From Vespula vulgaris (taxonomy: Eukaryota; Arthropoda; Insecta; Hymenoptera; Vespidae), in assembly GCF_905475345.1 (NCBI RefSeq), contig NC_066596.1, positions 4,341,001-4,405,000 of the forward strand: 64,000 nt of DNA. Reading direction: 5' to 3'. Shown here in pieces: positions 55,001 through 64,000 of this stretch. How positions within the stretch are numbered: position 1 is the first letter of the stretch; each line of letters starts with the position of its first letter. The notes beneath the pieces were generated by a model. That model searched no databases and was not told where the DNA came from. It saw nothing but the letters and a program-made list of their open reading frames with translations. The position numbers and the translations under genes are program-made.

Positions 55001-56187
55001 TTTTCATATTCCGCGAAAATCACGATTCTTTAATTAATTATTTTTTTTATTTTATACTGTAAATTTATCGTCTAATGAATAATAATTCCAGCATTGATTT
55101 ACAAAAATTCAAAGCACCCTCTGACTTTGTTCAAAATAGGACAAGTTATTCAATTTCCAAATGTGTTTAAATATTTTGGCGACTCTCTGTATGTATATAG
55201 ATAGATAACAAAGTTGGCTCGAAGAGAAAACGAAGACAAAAAAACTTCTGAAGCAATCGAGTTTAATCGATCGTTTATATGAGGAGCGAGACGATTTTAA
55301 TCGGCGCTCGATCGACGCGATAGTCTTGCTCGTTAACGAGTCTTGGTCGACGAATGACAGGAGACGGAAACCAACGGAGGGTTAACAGGGAGTTGCCGTC
55401 TTTAAATTTAAGTGTCGACCATTACGAGATCTCGCGATGGTGTCTTCTCGATTAGGTTGCGTATATACACGATCTGTGTGCGTTTCACTATCTTTCTCTC
55501 TCTCTCTTCTCTTCTCTCGTGATAATTATATAATTGCGTAAAATTAACTCGAACGGAATAAATTGGCCGGCGTTTAAGCGCTATTAAGAGAAATAAATCG
55601 CAATTACCGACTGACGTTTGTGAAGAGTCAGAGAGAACGCCGACTCTCTTCTCATCTTGGTCGTCGCACTATCCCCACTCCACCCTCACCACCCATCCTG
55701 AGTTTCTCCCTACTTCCCAACGATTGTCGATTCGTCCTCTTCATCGGAGGACAAATTCGATTGGACGTAGATGAATAATTTATCATTTCGCGTGTTTGTA
55801 CCGAGGCGGTGCGACGCGGCGGCGGAAAATGTTCGAACAAATTTTATTCTTATTTCAACACATGAAAAAATTGCAGCTGATATTTTCATAATATTTTCAA
55901 ATTATCAATTATTTTAAAAATTTAGTTCGATTCAGGTAATAATAGAGTCCATTTTGCTATATAATGTATCTTTTAGTCAACCTTATAGATCGTTTTAAAT
56001 CACGAATTTTCACGATATCAAACAAAGTAGTTCGAAAGACCGGAACTCAGTTTTGGAAAGGTATTGCTTCCAAGCACGAAAGCGGTACGAAGCGGTCACG
56101 GCGCCGTGTCGGTACGAGTCTCTAAATCAAAGCTGAATTTTATCCTTCTCCTTCCCTTGCTCCTTCTCCTTCTCCTTTCCCTTTTCG

Positions 56188-56229
<42 letters not shown>

Positions 56230-59200
56230 CCTCCGAGACACCGCCCCTTCGAGATTCCAAGATAGGACTAACCGTGTACGATATACGAAATACCCGGGCG
56301 AAAAAGCGGGCAAGACTTCTTCTCGAAGTCGCATTGCTTTTCGTTGCGACAGTTTCGTGCGACGAGCTCGCCACTCGATGTCCTTCCAGGAGGATCGGAA
56401 AAAGTGCCGATTCTCTTTTCTCCGACGAACGAAAAGGTGTCGGCGAACGAGCCTCCCTTCGACGCTTTTTCCTTGCCTGCCTACCTCTTTCGAATCCCTA
56501 CTCGCTTGCAGAATGGAACCTCACACGTGCAGCTTTTAAAATAGTTAGATTTACATTTTACTTAAAAGCAAGTTAAGTCTTCTATTGGATGACTCTTAAT
56601 TCGAGAATATTAAGCTATCCGTAAAGTGCTTATCGAATGAACAAATTGTTCAAACGAAAGTTCCATTCAAAGGAATCGTCATTTTTTCTTTTCTTCAAAT
56701 ATGATTTATTTCAAACAAATATCTTTATTGCGATGAAGAAATATGATATAGGTATGGAATAGATACTATTTCCGTAAACATCTCAAAGAATTATTATAAA
56801 CTAGTGATTTCTCTAAAATTCCGTTCTTTAAAGGAATCTTTCTGCGAAAGCAGACCGATCGATAATCACACTCGATCAGAGTCGATGATCCCAACTAGTC
56901 GTCGAAGGCGCGGGAGATTTTACGGGAACTATTCAGTCGACGGGCGCAGCTTTACTCCGAAGGCTTTCTGGCACGCGCCTCGAAAATGGCGTCGCACACT
57001 GACGTCACGTAATCCACAGCTCACATATACCCGTGGTGGCCAGCAAAAGAGGTAGAGGAGAGAACGTAAAAGAGAGACACCGTCGCAGCACTCGGCTGCC
57101 GGGAGTCAGCACGGGGATGGCCAGTGAGTCTCGATTGGTCAGTCTACCGAATGGAGGGAGTGGTCGACTCACTGGCTATATCGATCTCTCGAACTCTGCT
57201 CTCCTCTCCTTCGATGCGAGACAGGCCGGCGAACCGAGAGCTTTGCCAGATCGGCGAACGCCTTTTGTTTCTTTCCTTCCTTATTGTTCTTTTCCTCCTC
57301 TTTTTCTAGTCTGCTTCTAAAGCCGCAATACACGAAAAATAACATTTAATCAAATTTTCAAACTTCTGATATTTCATTTCCAACGTTTACGTTTCCAATA
57401 TTCACATCGGCAGCGATCACAACAAGTTCTAAATAGTTTGATTCAATGATCACGTCATCAAATGTGACATTTCTAATGATATGGTATAAAATAATTTGTT
57501 TCTTATAGTTATATCATTTTATAGAGTGACACTTGATACTTCTTTGAGAGAGAACTTATTTATTAGATGTGTATTACGAGCATGTTACAGCGAGTTAGCC
57601 ATATTTAGACGATCCCACTCAGCATCCTGTTATGGAAAGGGTTCATCTAACATTCCACGAGAGCATTGGAATGTTTCGGTTCTCCTACGGGTTCCTATTG
57701 CATTCGCGAATACGCACACATGGCGTTTCGTTTTCATTCGTATCCCTTCGCAATTCTCCCAACGATTTAACAAAGAAGAATTGATATAAGGATTAATAGT
57801 TGAAAATATTTCTTTTGTCCGAGACATCATACTAAGAATAAAAAATAATCGACTAGTTAAAAAGATCGTAGTTACTAAAAAAAAAAAAAAACGTAATATC
57901 TGTTTTGTGGTACATCGATGCATCGATAAAAGTTATAATACCTAATTAATAGTCGTACATTGATGCATATGAGTTTCGAGAAGGGTCCAGAGTTGTGGAT
58001 ATGTTGAAGTAGGGAGAGTCTCCTTTACCACGAGTATATTGGATTCCAAACTCCGAAGGGTTCTGACCCCCATTGATAAGGGTCATCACAATGCTTTTCG
58101 TATGCATCCCTTGAAAGAGGGTTGGCTCGACCGGCAGGGGGTGAATCTTCGGTTTTCGAACGCGAGGGTGTCCGCTTTAATTTAATCTCGACGCTCGATT
58201 CGTGTTCTTCAACCTGAAACTTGTGAAGTTACACCCTCCCTTAAATTCAACTGATATGAAGATTCGCTTCTTTCGAAGCTAAGAAGAGGAGGGCTAGATA
58301 ATTGAAAAGAATAAGAAGCAATGAATTGTATTGAAAACAAATTTCCTATGACATTGTATTATCCTATGTAGAATGCTTCCAAGACTATTTATTTACAAAT
58401 GACGTATAATCGACCAAATTATATGTGGTCTTAGTCAACAACGACCTTAGTATCTTGCTGACTTTCGAAGGCTGTGGACAAATCAGTGTTACATTGTCGA
58501 ATACAATCCAGTGTTTAACCTGTAAGATATATTTCGCACAAATTCATCTTATTGGTAATGTTTTATTATATAATTTTTTTCTTTATTATTTAATTATATA
58601 TATATGTACATATGTATATACAACGTAATTTCTATTTGATAATTATATTATTCAGAAACGAATATAACGATCAAAGTAAAACAACGACGTCCACATAATT
58701 ATACCGTTGAGGCAAACTCCGCTGAAATTCTTGGTGCTTCGAGTGTAACATTTGTCTCCCAGTTTCCTTAGACTTCGTACGAAAGGTCTCCTCCCTCTTT
58801 TCTTCTTGCTTTCTGAACTCTCCTCGCTTCTACAGCATTTCGTCTTTGCTCTTTGATATCGCAATATTGAATACTGAAACGCTCATAACAGGTGCGTTCG
58901 TCCGTTACTTTGTAGTCGGGAGTTGAAGCTTTCAAAGACAAGTATGTTATCTTGGGTATCCTTTATATCTTTATTTCAAACGTTTATCCACCCTATTATT
59001 GATCACAATAATATCTTTGAAAAATTATTCCGCAAAAATAGATAAAAATAGATTCATAGCCATCCTTTCAAATATTTTAAAATTAAGTATCCCGGAGATA
59101 TTCAAAGTACTTTAATAGACATCTACAAACATTCACAAAAGATATTTTTCACGATTTTGATGATATTAATAACGCCAACTTATGTATTATAGGCGGATAT

Positions 59201-61213
59201 TAGAGATTAGAAATTCTCGATACATCGAAACTTACTCTCACGAAGATTAGAAGTTTTAATTCGATAGCGTGGTCATCAAATAACGTTGCCATAAGTGTCA
59301 TATGTGCAGGACGATTTATACTCTTCTCATACGCACCCGTACACATTCACACACGTAGAAGAACGCTCCGACCATATTCGCAAGTTCGTTCGCAAGCCCT
59401 CGGCAAAATGGACGAGGTACTAGCTGGTAAATGGTGCGTCGGATAACGTCGACGATATTGCCGGTATTTGTCGAGTCACCCGCAGAAGCCGACCCTTCGA
59501 TATTCCTGAAAGGGGGAGAAAAGAAAGGGAAGATCATCTACTATTAGCGATCGACCATGATCTCCCAATTTCCCATTCCACTTGTGATTTTATTTGTCGT
59601 TATAGCTAATAATTCTGTGCGTTATAAAATTTTTGTTTGGACTTGATCCAATAGTAATAGTAAATCAATATTCATGTTAAATTTATGTGTTAAGTTAGTC
59701 AATCGCAATAGAGATTCTTTTGATTAATCTTTATTTATGTTGATATTAATTAAATTATAATTAAATATCAAACTACATTGTTAAGAAACTTTGTTATATT
59801 TAGAAACACACAAAATTTTCTTTATAAAGGCAAATTTTTTAATTTACTGTGAATTCAATCGTTTCCGTTTACAATATGTCATCGATGAGATTCATTATTA
59901 CGTATAATGGTCAATAAAAAAAACAAGAGAGATCGGTGTTACATGCATCAGGTTTTCGCGTAAAAGCGGGCGAGCACGAAAACCTGTTTCCCTTCTCACG
60001 CTACCTTCTACGATCATTTTTCAACTCAGTAACTTTCCATCAAATAATACTTGCCGTTCTAGCTTCACCGTTGAGCAAAACGATACCTATATGACGTTTT
60101 ACCTACGATAAAATCTTTTGTGCTTCCACTTGTACGAGTATGCTCTCGCGACGAGCACACGTTGCTGACTTTGAAGCAGGTAGATCCACGTGCTGACACG
60201 TGCCACCCTTACGTGAATCTAATCTCTTGTGAGTTATCAGCCCGTGTAACACAGTACTTTGTTTTTTGAATATCGACGCGATGTTACTTATCGTTAGATA
60301 GTTTAATGAAAGCAGCAATATCGAAGATCATGATCTTCGTCTATTAAAGAGTTATTGCATCGTACGATTAGTTTTAGTAGACATATGCGAATTATAGAAA
60401 ATTCATAAGTCGAATAAGATTAGATTTTAATGTTATGAAAAAAGAATTGTACAAGTGTATTTATTACAAGTGAAAGATCATTTTTAATTATTTATTTCTT
60501 CGTTGGCTTAAATAAAATTCTGTAAAAATGTAGCAAGCAACTAAATAGGAACGAAAAGTAACGATCGAAGATAAAGATCAATTTTCCTTTTCGACGTGCT
60601 CTCATCGATGATACTTCGCCGAGATGCGTTCGTTCGATTACGCAGCATTATCGATTTGGAGTCGGAGAGGATCGTTTAAAAACGTTGACATCGAGTGGAC
60701 GAATATCTGCGGGGTCACCCTTTGGGATATCCAGATCGTACGGAGATAAATTCGGACGCATGCAGTCGCGCGCGCACGCTTGCGTCCGTCGTAAGAGAAC
60801 GTGAGATCTTAACTGCTCGATCTCGTGACATCGCTCGAAGCTCGTCCGTCTGTGTCTGTTCCTTCGGTTCTCTTCCTTTTCTCGTCCGTCGGTTTGTCCG
60901 TCCGTGTTGCTCAGCGGGTGCCATCACCAGTTCTGCACCCTCGCATCCGTCAAAACGTTGTCTCTTCTTTTATTACGCGGCACGCCGATAAATAATTTGA
61001 ACAGGCAACCCATGCTATGCAGTTCGCTTTCTACGTGCTTGCTTGATGTTTCGGTAATCATTATTCTATTCTTTGAAAAAAAATATCGTCTTAAATAATT
61101 TCTTTACTTTACTAATAAGAATCTTAATCCTCGATACAAGTAACTAATTATTTTTGTTTGTTTCAGGTCTCGAGTCGCAAGTGCAGGATTCCAAAGATCT
61201 CTACTGGTTCTAG
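11350..61213 (+). CDS. vg: vestigial (Vg/VGLL family coactivator), complete, six coding exons
   Basis: Six exons join in frame to 319 residues (960 nt with stop). Vg is a nuclear coactivator with no DNA-binding domain; it binds the TEAD protein Scalloped and sets wing and flight-muscle identity. Landmarks in order: N-terminal SCSEVMYQYYHPYLYSR (fly: SCPEVMYGAYYPYLYGR), a Pro/His-rich stretch to residue 63, a Gly/Ser/Pro-rich linker (64-150), and the Scalloped-interaction domain at about 151-185 (QYVSANCVVFTHYRGDAASE), which is the Vg/Tondu family hallmark. Then come SPMSMRNFPPSFWNS (189-203), a TDPW motif, a His/Ala-rich segment (about 254-272) and the C-terminus SKDLYWF, identical to fly. 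The fly protein is longer (about 450 residues); the difference is low-complexity linker. ATG 11350 is chosen because no in-frame ATG follows the TAA at 11227. All introns are GT-AG. Confidence 0.96.
13228..13306. repeat. GAA/GGA trinucleotide microsatellite
   Basis: About eleven GAA copies followed by interrupted GGA/GAG repeats. The poly-glutamate frame through it is a repeat artefact. Confidence 0.95.
13846..13853 (+). promoter_or_regulatory. Canonical TEAD/Scalloped site ACATTCCA
   Basis: Exact M-CAT type site in vg intron 1. No second site or Su(H) site sits next to it, so it is weaker evidence than the paired sites elsewhere. Confidence 0.3.
15915..15932 (+). promoter_or_regulatory. Posterior-Hox/Caudal-type site doublet, copy 1
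   Basis: GGCAATAAAGTCATAAAC contains GCAATAAA directly abutting GTCATAAA; both fit the GYMATAAA binding preference of Caudal/CDX and Abd-B-class homeoproteins. An identical 18-mer occurs at 16286. The role is inferred from the motif. Confidence 0.5.
16286..16303 (+). promoter_or_regulatory. Posterior-Hox/Caudal-type site doublet, copy 2
   Basis: Identical 18-mer to the one at 15915, same strand, 371 bp downstream. Like copy 1 it is followed within about 10 bp by a TTTTAA/TTTTAG-like stretch. Confidence 0.5.
16690..16710 (+). promoter_or_regulatory. Posterior-Hox-type doublet, copy 3, overlapping a PHO/YY1-type core
   Basis: CCAATAAA (the HOX13-preferred form, the first C being base 16689) and GTCATAAT are separated by two A residues. 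The second site runs directly into ATAATGGCGG (16701-16710), whose reverse complement CCGCCATTAT contains the GCCAT core bound by Pleiohomeotic/YY1 proteins. Confidence 0.4.
17590..17614. repeat. CTCATC hexamer repeat
   Basis: About four copies of a CTCATC unit within a 110-bp pyrimidine-rich stretch. Confidence 0.85.
19590..19601 (+). promoter_or_regulatory. Posterior-Hox-type site, copy 4
   Basis: TAAAGTCATAAA, sharing 12 of 12 bases with copies 1 and 2 and followed by ACGCGTTTTAAAG, which resembles their downstream flanks. Confidence 0.4.
19694..19735. repeat. (TA)n microsatellite
   Basis: Twenty-one perfect TA units. Confidence 0.98.
20599..20634. repeat. (GA)n microsatellite
   Basis: GAGA run with one AAA interruption. 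Confidence 0.93.
21605..21658. repeat. (GA)n microsatellite
   Basis: GAGA-rich run, perfect over its last half. Confidence 0.93.
23365..23442. repeat. CT/TTTC-rich microsatellite
   Basis: Imperfect CT repeat with interspersed TTTCTC units. Confidence 0.93.
34834..34843 (-). terminator. RNA polymerase III terminator of tRNA-Ser
   Basis: Ten consecutive T on the minus strand immediately downstream of the tRNA 3' end, the standard Pol III stop signal. Confidence 0.93.
34847..34928 (-). tRNA. tRNA-Ser (anticodon UGA)
   Basis: An 82-nt type II tRNA on the minus strand, inside vg intron 1 and antisense to it. The acceptor stem is GCTGCGG/CCGCAGC with discriminator G, as in serine tRNAs. The anticodon loop CTTGAAA sits on a TGGA/TCCA stem, with the anticodon at 34893-34895. 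The long variable arm GGGT-TCT-ACCC is typical of tRNA-Ser. The internal B box GGTTCGAATCC is perfect and the A box region reads TGTCCGAGCGG. No intron and no CCA, as expected for a eukaryotic gene. A run of ten T on the minus strand follows 3 nt after the 3' end, so the gene looks functional. Confidence 0.97.
35581..35602. promoter_or_regulatory. Tandem palindromic homeodomain sites
   Basis: Two GTTAATTAA motifs start at 35581 and 35593, a 12-bp period. TTAATTAA is a palindromic paired-type/LIM homeodomain site; the second copy reads GTTAATTAAC. It lies in a 600-bp block dense in TAAT and ATTA cores. Confidence 0.4.
37085..37170. repeat. Degenerate minisatellite (TGTACAAACATAC units)
   Basis: About four imperfect copies of TGTACAAACATAC(GTATA) in a row, the last as TGTACAGACATAC. 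No coding meaning seen. Confidence 0.8.
38111..38149. repeat. (CT)n microsatellite
   Basis: Nineteen CT units. Confidence 0.97.
43134..43141 (+). promoter_or_regulatory. Su(H)-type site TGTGGGAA
   Basis: Exact YGTGRGAA match in vg intron 1, with a TEAD-type CATTCC at 43252-43257 about 115 bp away. Confidence 0.3.
44410..44439. repeat. (CT)n microsatellite
   Basis: Fifteen CT units. Confidence 0.97.
44529..44566. repeat. GTC trinucleotide microsatellite
   Basis: CGTCGT run with later TTCGTC interruptions; it creates the false poly-Arg and poly-Asp frames on the minus strand. Confidence 0.95.
45765..45826. repeat. (CT)n microsatellite
   Basis: CT run, perfect over the first 35 bp. Confidence 0.96.
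46435..46645 (+). CDS. vg: vg exon 2 (residues 64 to 134, first base)
   Basis: A TTTTTACAG acceptor precedes LNVHQRSLEAAGLELCGGGG. The rest is a Gly/Ser/Pro/Thr-rich linker ending in an Asp-rich DDDRSTD. The GTATGT donor begins at 46646, phase 1. No fly counterpart is recognisable beyond its low-complexity character; the call rests on splice sites, frame continuity and position. Confidence 0.9.
46646..46731 (+). other. vg intron 2 (86 bp)
   Basis: A very short GT-AG intron with donor GTATGT and tandem acceptor TAGTAG. Nothing else fits in it. Confidence 0.93.
46732..46887 (+). CDS. vg: vg exon 3: Scalloped-interaction domain
   Basis: Encodes an acidic lead (EDSDDGES) and then the Vg/Tondu domain QYVSANCVVFTHYRGDAASE...FQRALAHDKPK, the segment that contacts the TEAD domain of Scalloped. 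The VVFT and HF elements match vertebrate VGLL proteins too. The acceptor is a tandem TAGTAG (46729-46734); use of the second AG would start the exon at 46735 and drop one valine. The GTATGT donor begins at 46888, phase 1. Confidence 0.95.
47880..47932. repeat. GA-rich microsatellite
   Basis: Repeated GAGAAA/GAGAGA units in vg intron 3. Confidence 0.94.
48961..49037. repeat. Compound (CT)20-(AT)n microsatellite
   Basis: CT run at 48961-49000 followed by AT repeats at 49003-49037 and then AC/AT-mixed sequence. Confidence 0.97.
50493..50510 (+). promoter_or_regulatory. Composite TEAD + Su(H) element in vg intron 3
   Basis: ACATTCCATGCGTGGGAA: a canonical Scalloped/TEAD site (ACATTCCA, 50493-50500) and a CGTGGGAA Su(H) site (50503-50510) two bases apart. 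Notch through Su(H) and Vg-Sd autoregulation are both known inputs to fly vg, so the pairing makes sense here. Function is inferred. Confidence 0.6.
50853..50875 (+). promoter_or_regulatory. Pair of TEAD-type sites in vg intron 3
   Basis: TGGAATG at 50853-50859 and GTGTGGAATC at 50866-50875, the latter resembling the GT-IIC form of the TEAD site with one mismatch at its end. They lie 350 bp from the composite element. Confidence 0.4.
51183..51190 (+). promoter_or_regulatory. Second Su(H) site CGTGGGAA in vg intron 3
   Basis: Identical octamer to the one at 50503, same strand, 680 bp downstream and 187 bp before exon 4. Confidence 0.45.
51377..51500 (+). CDS. vg: vg exon 4 (residues 187-226)
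   Basis: Follows a TTACAG acceptor. It encodes NISPMSMRNFPPSFWNSQ and YPTDPWHAHYAPYQH; the fly protein has SPMSNRNFPPSFWNSNY and TDPWVPHAAHY at the same place. The GTGAGC donor begins at 51501, phase 2. Confidence 0.95.
51501..52032 (+). other. vg intron 4
   Basis: 532 bp, with a strong pyrimidine-rich tract from about 51860 to 52030 before the exon 5 acceptor. No other signal seen. Confidence 0.85.
52033..52265 (+). CDS. vg: vg exon 5: His/Ala-rich region
   Basis: Starts RAVHEYHQHNMAAAASYSG (fly: HAYHHNMAQYGSLL), then a His/Ala repeat rich in HHAA units and SYKDWTS. It ends ...GPYASLS plus the first base of a glycine codon, phase 1. The acceptor region has AGAG, but only the first AG (52031-52032) keeps the frame. 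The GTGAGT donor begins at 52266. Confidence 0.93.
52709..52830. repeat. TC-rich tract
   Basis: Imperfect CT/TTTC repeats with few other bases; it generates several false open frames on both strands. Confidence 0.93.
56189..56226. repeat. (CT)n microsatellite
   Basis: Nearly perfect CT repeat following a CTTCTC-rich stretch. Confidence 0.95.
57649..57675. promoter_or_regulatory. Inverted pair of canonical TEAD/Scalloped sites in vg intron 5
   Basis: AACATTCCA (57649-57657) and its exact reverse complement TGGAATGTT (57667-57675) flank a 9-bp spacer. Both contain the full ACATTCCA octamer. Paired sites are the arrangement favoured by Vg-Sd complexes in flies, so this is a candidate autoregulatory element. 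Function is inferred. Confidence 0.6.
61167..61213 (+). CDS. vg: vg exon 6: terminal 14 residues and stop
   Basis: After a GTTTCAG acceptor the exon reads GLESQVQDSKDLYWF followed by TAG at 61211-61213. The last seven residues match the fly Vg C-terminus. Only 47 coding nucleotides lie in this exon, 8.9 kb from exon 5, so gene predictors easily miss it. Confidence 0.95.
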
Positions 61214-62260
61214 AAGCGAGCGCCGAAATCTCGCGAACCGAACTGATGAACCGCGTGATTTTTCATGAACGCGAGGAGTCCATTTTAGCTCGTCGTTTGT
61301 TCTTTCGACGAGAATTTCGTACGAGCTTATTGTTAGTCGGAACGAAGGGAAAAACGATAAAGAAGAAGAACTTTGTTAGGAACGTCGAGAGAAACACAAT
61401 GAAAAAGATAAAAGAAGGAGAATTGGAGTGTATATAGTGTTACCTAAATCTTTTAAGGATCTACGATTAGTGTAAACTCAAAATAGTATTAGAGAAACGA
61501 TTGCGCGCACTATTACCTTCATAGTGACTGCTGTTCGATGCTGAAAGGAATCTCTAGTTCACATAGCGTGTAGGTAATTAGATCGTCGAGGACAAATTCC
61601 GTCAACTGGGAACTGCAGGCGAGAAATTTTTTTTCGATCTTTTTATTCGTTGGACCAAATCGCTGGAAAATGGAAACCGATCCTTTGAAATAGTAGATTA
61701 GATGCGTTCTGTGAGCGAAAATTTTTGAGGGAGTTTGTCCTGGTTTTTGCGAATCTAAAGTTTCCAAATAATCGCGGACGAAGGATTACTTTTATCGAAT
61801 AATAAAGAAACGATCTACACGTATGTTTTTTATTTTAGATCGTCATTGTGATAATAGATAAAATGGAAAGAAAGAGAGAGAAAGAGAGAGGGAGAGAAAG
61901 AAGTCATCGGAGAATAATCGGTACGACTCTGCGTGTTATTTGGCGAATTTAGATGCGAGCGATTTAAGTAAAGTATTTATTGACCAATGACCTTGCCATA
62001 TATTATATATTGCTATTACTATTGTATCATAACAAGCTGGGCGCTACGAGAAGATTCCGAAACATCTCCAAGTCGGCGAATTAAAACAAAAAAAAAACAA
62101 AACACGAAGAAAAAAGAGAGATAGTTATTATACCCGAAGTGTCGCCATTTTTTTCTTTTTTATACCTACATCCTCGATCGCTTCGCGCAGCATGGCCATT
62201 GCTTTTAACGACAAACTGTCTTCGTCGGCAGATGATAAAATAAACAATTCGTCAATACCA
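61214..62260 (+). other. vg 3' UTR, probable extent
   Basis: Sequence after the vg stop, with AATAAA at 61801-61806 (followed by a T-rich stretch) and another at 62239-62244. Either could define the end. No coding content seen. Confidence 0.5.
61801..61806 (+). terminator. Candidate poly(A) signal of vg
   Basis: AATAAA 588 bp after the vg stop, with a TGTTTTTTATTTT-type T/G-rich stretch 20-35 bp downstream, the usual arrangement for cleavage and polyadenylation. A second AATAAA at 62239 is the alternative. Confidence 0.5.
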
Positions 62261-64000
62261 CAATAATTGTCTTCGTCAAGCGAACTCCTAAACATATATC
62301 ACATGACTCTAAACGTCCCTGTATTCATTTTTACCAAAACGTGAAAGATTCCTAATCTATCGCATTGATAATATTAGTAATTTTTAATTTAATAATTTTT
62401 ATCGGTAAGATTGACAATCGATTCTCTGGCAGTCTTTAAACTTCAGGTACGTACCTACATTCTCTTTATTGTTAGTTACTTATGAATTATTAGGTAAGAA
62501 AATAATTTAGAAACAACGTAAGAACCCGGATATAAAAATAGTGTGAGTAAGGCTAGACAAAATCATCGTCAGGACTTATAAATCGGCCATCTGCGCTGAT
62601 CGTCGAACGATTTCCGTCGAACGCTTCGTTTACTAGTCTTTCCGCTTCTTTCTGTTTCCTAAATTGTCATAAGCGGCCTGCGCTGCGGAAGTAACATTAA
62701 CGAGATGAGAAAGTGAGCAATTAACTTCGTCACCTTAGAAAGAGAGAGCGAGAGAGTGAGAGAGGCGGAACCGATTCGGGGCTGTGGTTGACCGATCGAC
62801 TTGCGTGTAATCACGTGTGAAACATATGTCCGTTAATTGGACTTCAAAGAAAATCGGGCATTAGGATCTTTATGATCCACCGACTTTTTTCACGCTAAGT
62901 ATTTGTACAAGCTATCGATTTATTTTAGATTTATGTTGGTTTCATGTTACATTATTAAAAAATAATTATACGCGTCATTACTTATTTATACAATGACAAA
63001 CATCATAACAAGACTAGTTTTGGTTAAAAAGAATATAGTTTTTCAATATCCTCATAATTTCTGATTTACGTGGTAACATCTAGTCGGTATTAAATCTATC
63101 AAATAATAAAATAAATCCTTCAGCCGTCCGGGAGGGGCTAGCTTCGATGTTCGGATAAGGAAAGAACAAGAGATGTACGAGGAACAAAAGGAAGAGAGGT
63201 AGAAGGAAAAGAGAGACTCTTGAAGATTTACTGCTCGACCTAACGTTTTCCAACCTCCTGTAATTACCAAACTCAGTTTTGTTCAGTGATACTTTACCCT
63301 AGAGCAATACTAACTTAGAAAACGTATCTCGTATTCCCTTCTTGATAACCAAGGATCTTTATGACCCCATTAAAGTCATTAAAATTAATTTGCTAAAGGA
63401 AGAAATCATTTTGACCATAACCACTTCCTAGTCAAGGTTTTATTTTTTTATTTTACAAATATATAACGGTATTGAATTGTACTTATCGCAGCTAGATATT
63501 TCCATTATAAAAAAATATTTTCTTCGTTTTCATTATTTAATTTAGATGCCAGTCAGTATGCAGACCGGAAATGAGAATATATTTGAGAGAAAAAAAAAGT
63601 AAGATTCATCCTGTTCTGTGCTTCGATGGCTTAGCTCGTGTCTTACAAGATGGATACAGAACATTGCCCCGCGAGCATAAATCAGTCTGTTGAGTTTCTT
63701 ATGCTGTGCGTATGATTTGTGTGTTTTGTTACGCAATCGTGCATATGCTGGCTAGACGCGGAAAAAGTACAAGCAGGAAGCCCACGTGAGGGCCACGTGA
63801 TATGCAGTCATCCGGGAAAGAAGAACGATCACCGTGACCATCGACTCGTATTACACAACGATGATATTTCATTAAGATTCGTACGTCAAATGTGTTTAAA
63901 AAATGATGACCGAATTGAATTCTTCTCAAAATACGCTTACAATAGATATGATGCGATCGTTGATCGTGAAATTGTCGATACTCGGCATCAACGAATAAAA
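62261..64000. other. Intergenic region downstream of vg
   Basis: AT-rich unique sequence. A purine run lies at 62738-62768. At about 63371-63390 there is TAAAGTCATTAAAATTAA, a loose cousin of the repeated module in intron 1. No gene recognised. Confidence 0.5.

Larger units (their letters stand above)
52266..61166 (+). other. vg intron 5
   Basis: Noncoding 8.9 kb. It holds a TC-rich tract (52709-52830), a (CT)n run (56189-56226), the inverted pair of canonical TEAD sites at 57649-57675, a TEAD-type CCATTCCA near 59572 and a reverse-strand Su(H)-type site TTCTCACG (59993-60000). No coding exon recognised between exons 5 and 6. Confidence 0.75.

Noticed and set aside
56064..56576. 170-codon frame in vg intron 5
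   Set aside because: Its centre is the CT microsatellite; flanks show no domain.
1..64000. Intact transposable elements or CRISPR-like arrays
   Set aside because: No transposase, reverse transcriptase or terminal inverted repeats recognised; direct repeats are only microsatellites and one small minisatellite without spacers.

Overview
This window is nuclear DNA from an insect, most likely a hymenopteran (bee, wasp or ant). The evidence is two intron-rich insect genes with GT-AG splice sites, a Vestigial protein whose domains match the fly protein but which is shorter, many long CT/GA microsatellites, and CpG dinucleotides that are not depleted. The species cannot be fixed by reading alone. 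I see no bacterial, viral, CRISPR or intact transposon sequence.

Layout. (1) 1-7.7 kb, + strand: the 3' end of a Tat-SF1 (HTATSF1; fly barricade) gene. Its last three coding exons (3593-3779, 5969-6105, 6517-6628) encode the C-terminal U2AF-homology motif. Earlier exons lie off the left edge. (2) 7.7-10.2 kb: intergenic. (3) about 10.2-62 kb, + strand: a complete vestigial (vg) gene with six coding exons (11350-11538, 46435-46645, 46732-46887, 51377-51500, 52033-52265, 61167-61213) that join in frame to a 319-residue protein. Intron 1 is about 35 kb, intron 5 about 8.9 kb and intron 3 about 4.5 kb, while intron 2 is only 86 bp. (4) A type II tRNA-Ser(UGA) gene sits antisense inside vg intron 1 at 34847-34928. 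(5) about 62.3-64 kb: intergenic.

Almost all of the window is noncoding DNA of the vg locus, so the hunt concentrated on regulatory grammar. In flies, Vestigial is the coactivator of Scalloped (TEAD) and makes wing identity; vg itself is controlled by Notch/Su(H), Vg-Sd feedback, Hox and Polycomb input. The most striking patterns are: a doublet of Caudal/posterior-Hox-type sites repeated four times on one strand at 15.9-19.6 kb, including an identical 18-mer twice; a perfect inverted pair of canonical TEAD sites in intron 5 (57649-57675); and a canonical TEAD site 2 bp from a high-affinity-type Su(H) site in intron 3 (50493-50510), with a second identical Su(H) site 0.7 kb downstream. Also notable are a TAGTAG tandem acceptor that would add or drop one residue just before the Scalloped-interaction domain, and an apparent 1-base frameshift that cuts off the charged tail of the Tat-SF1 protein. 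Enhancer functions are inferences from motifs and none was tested here.
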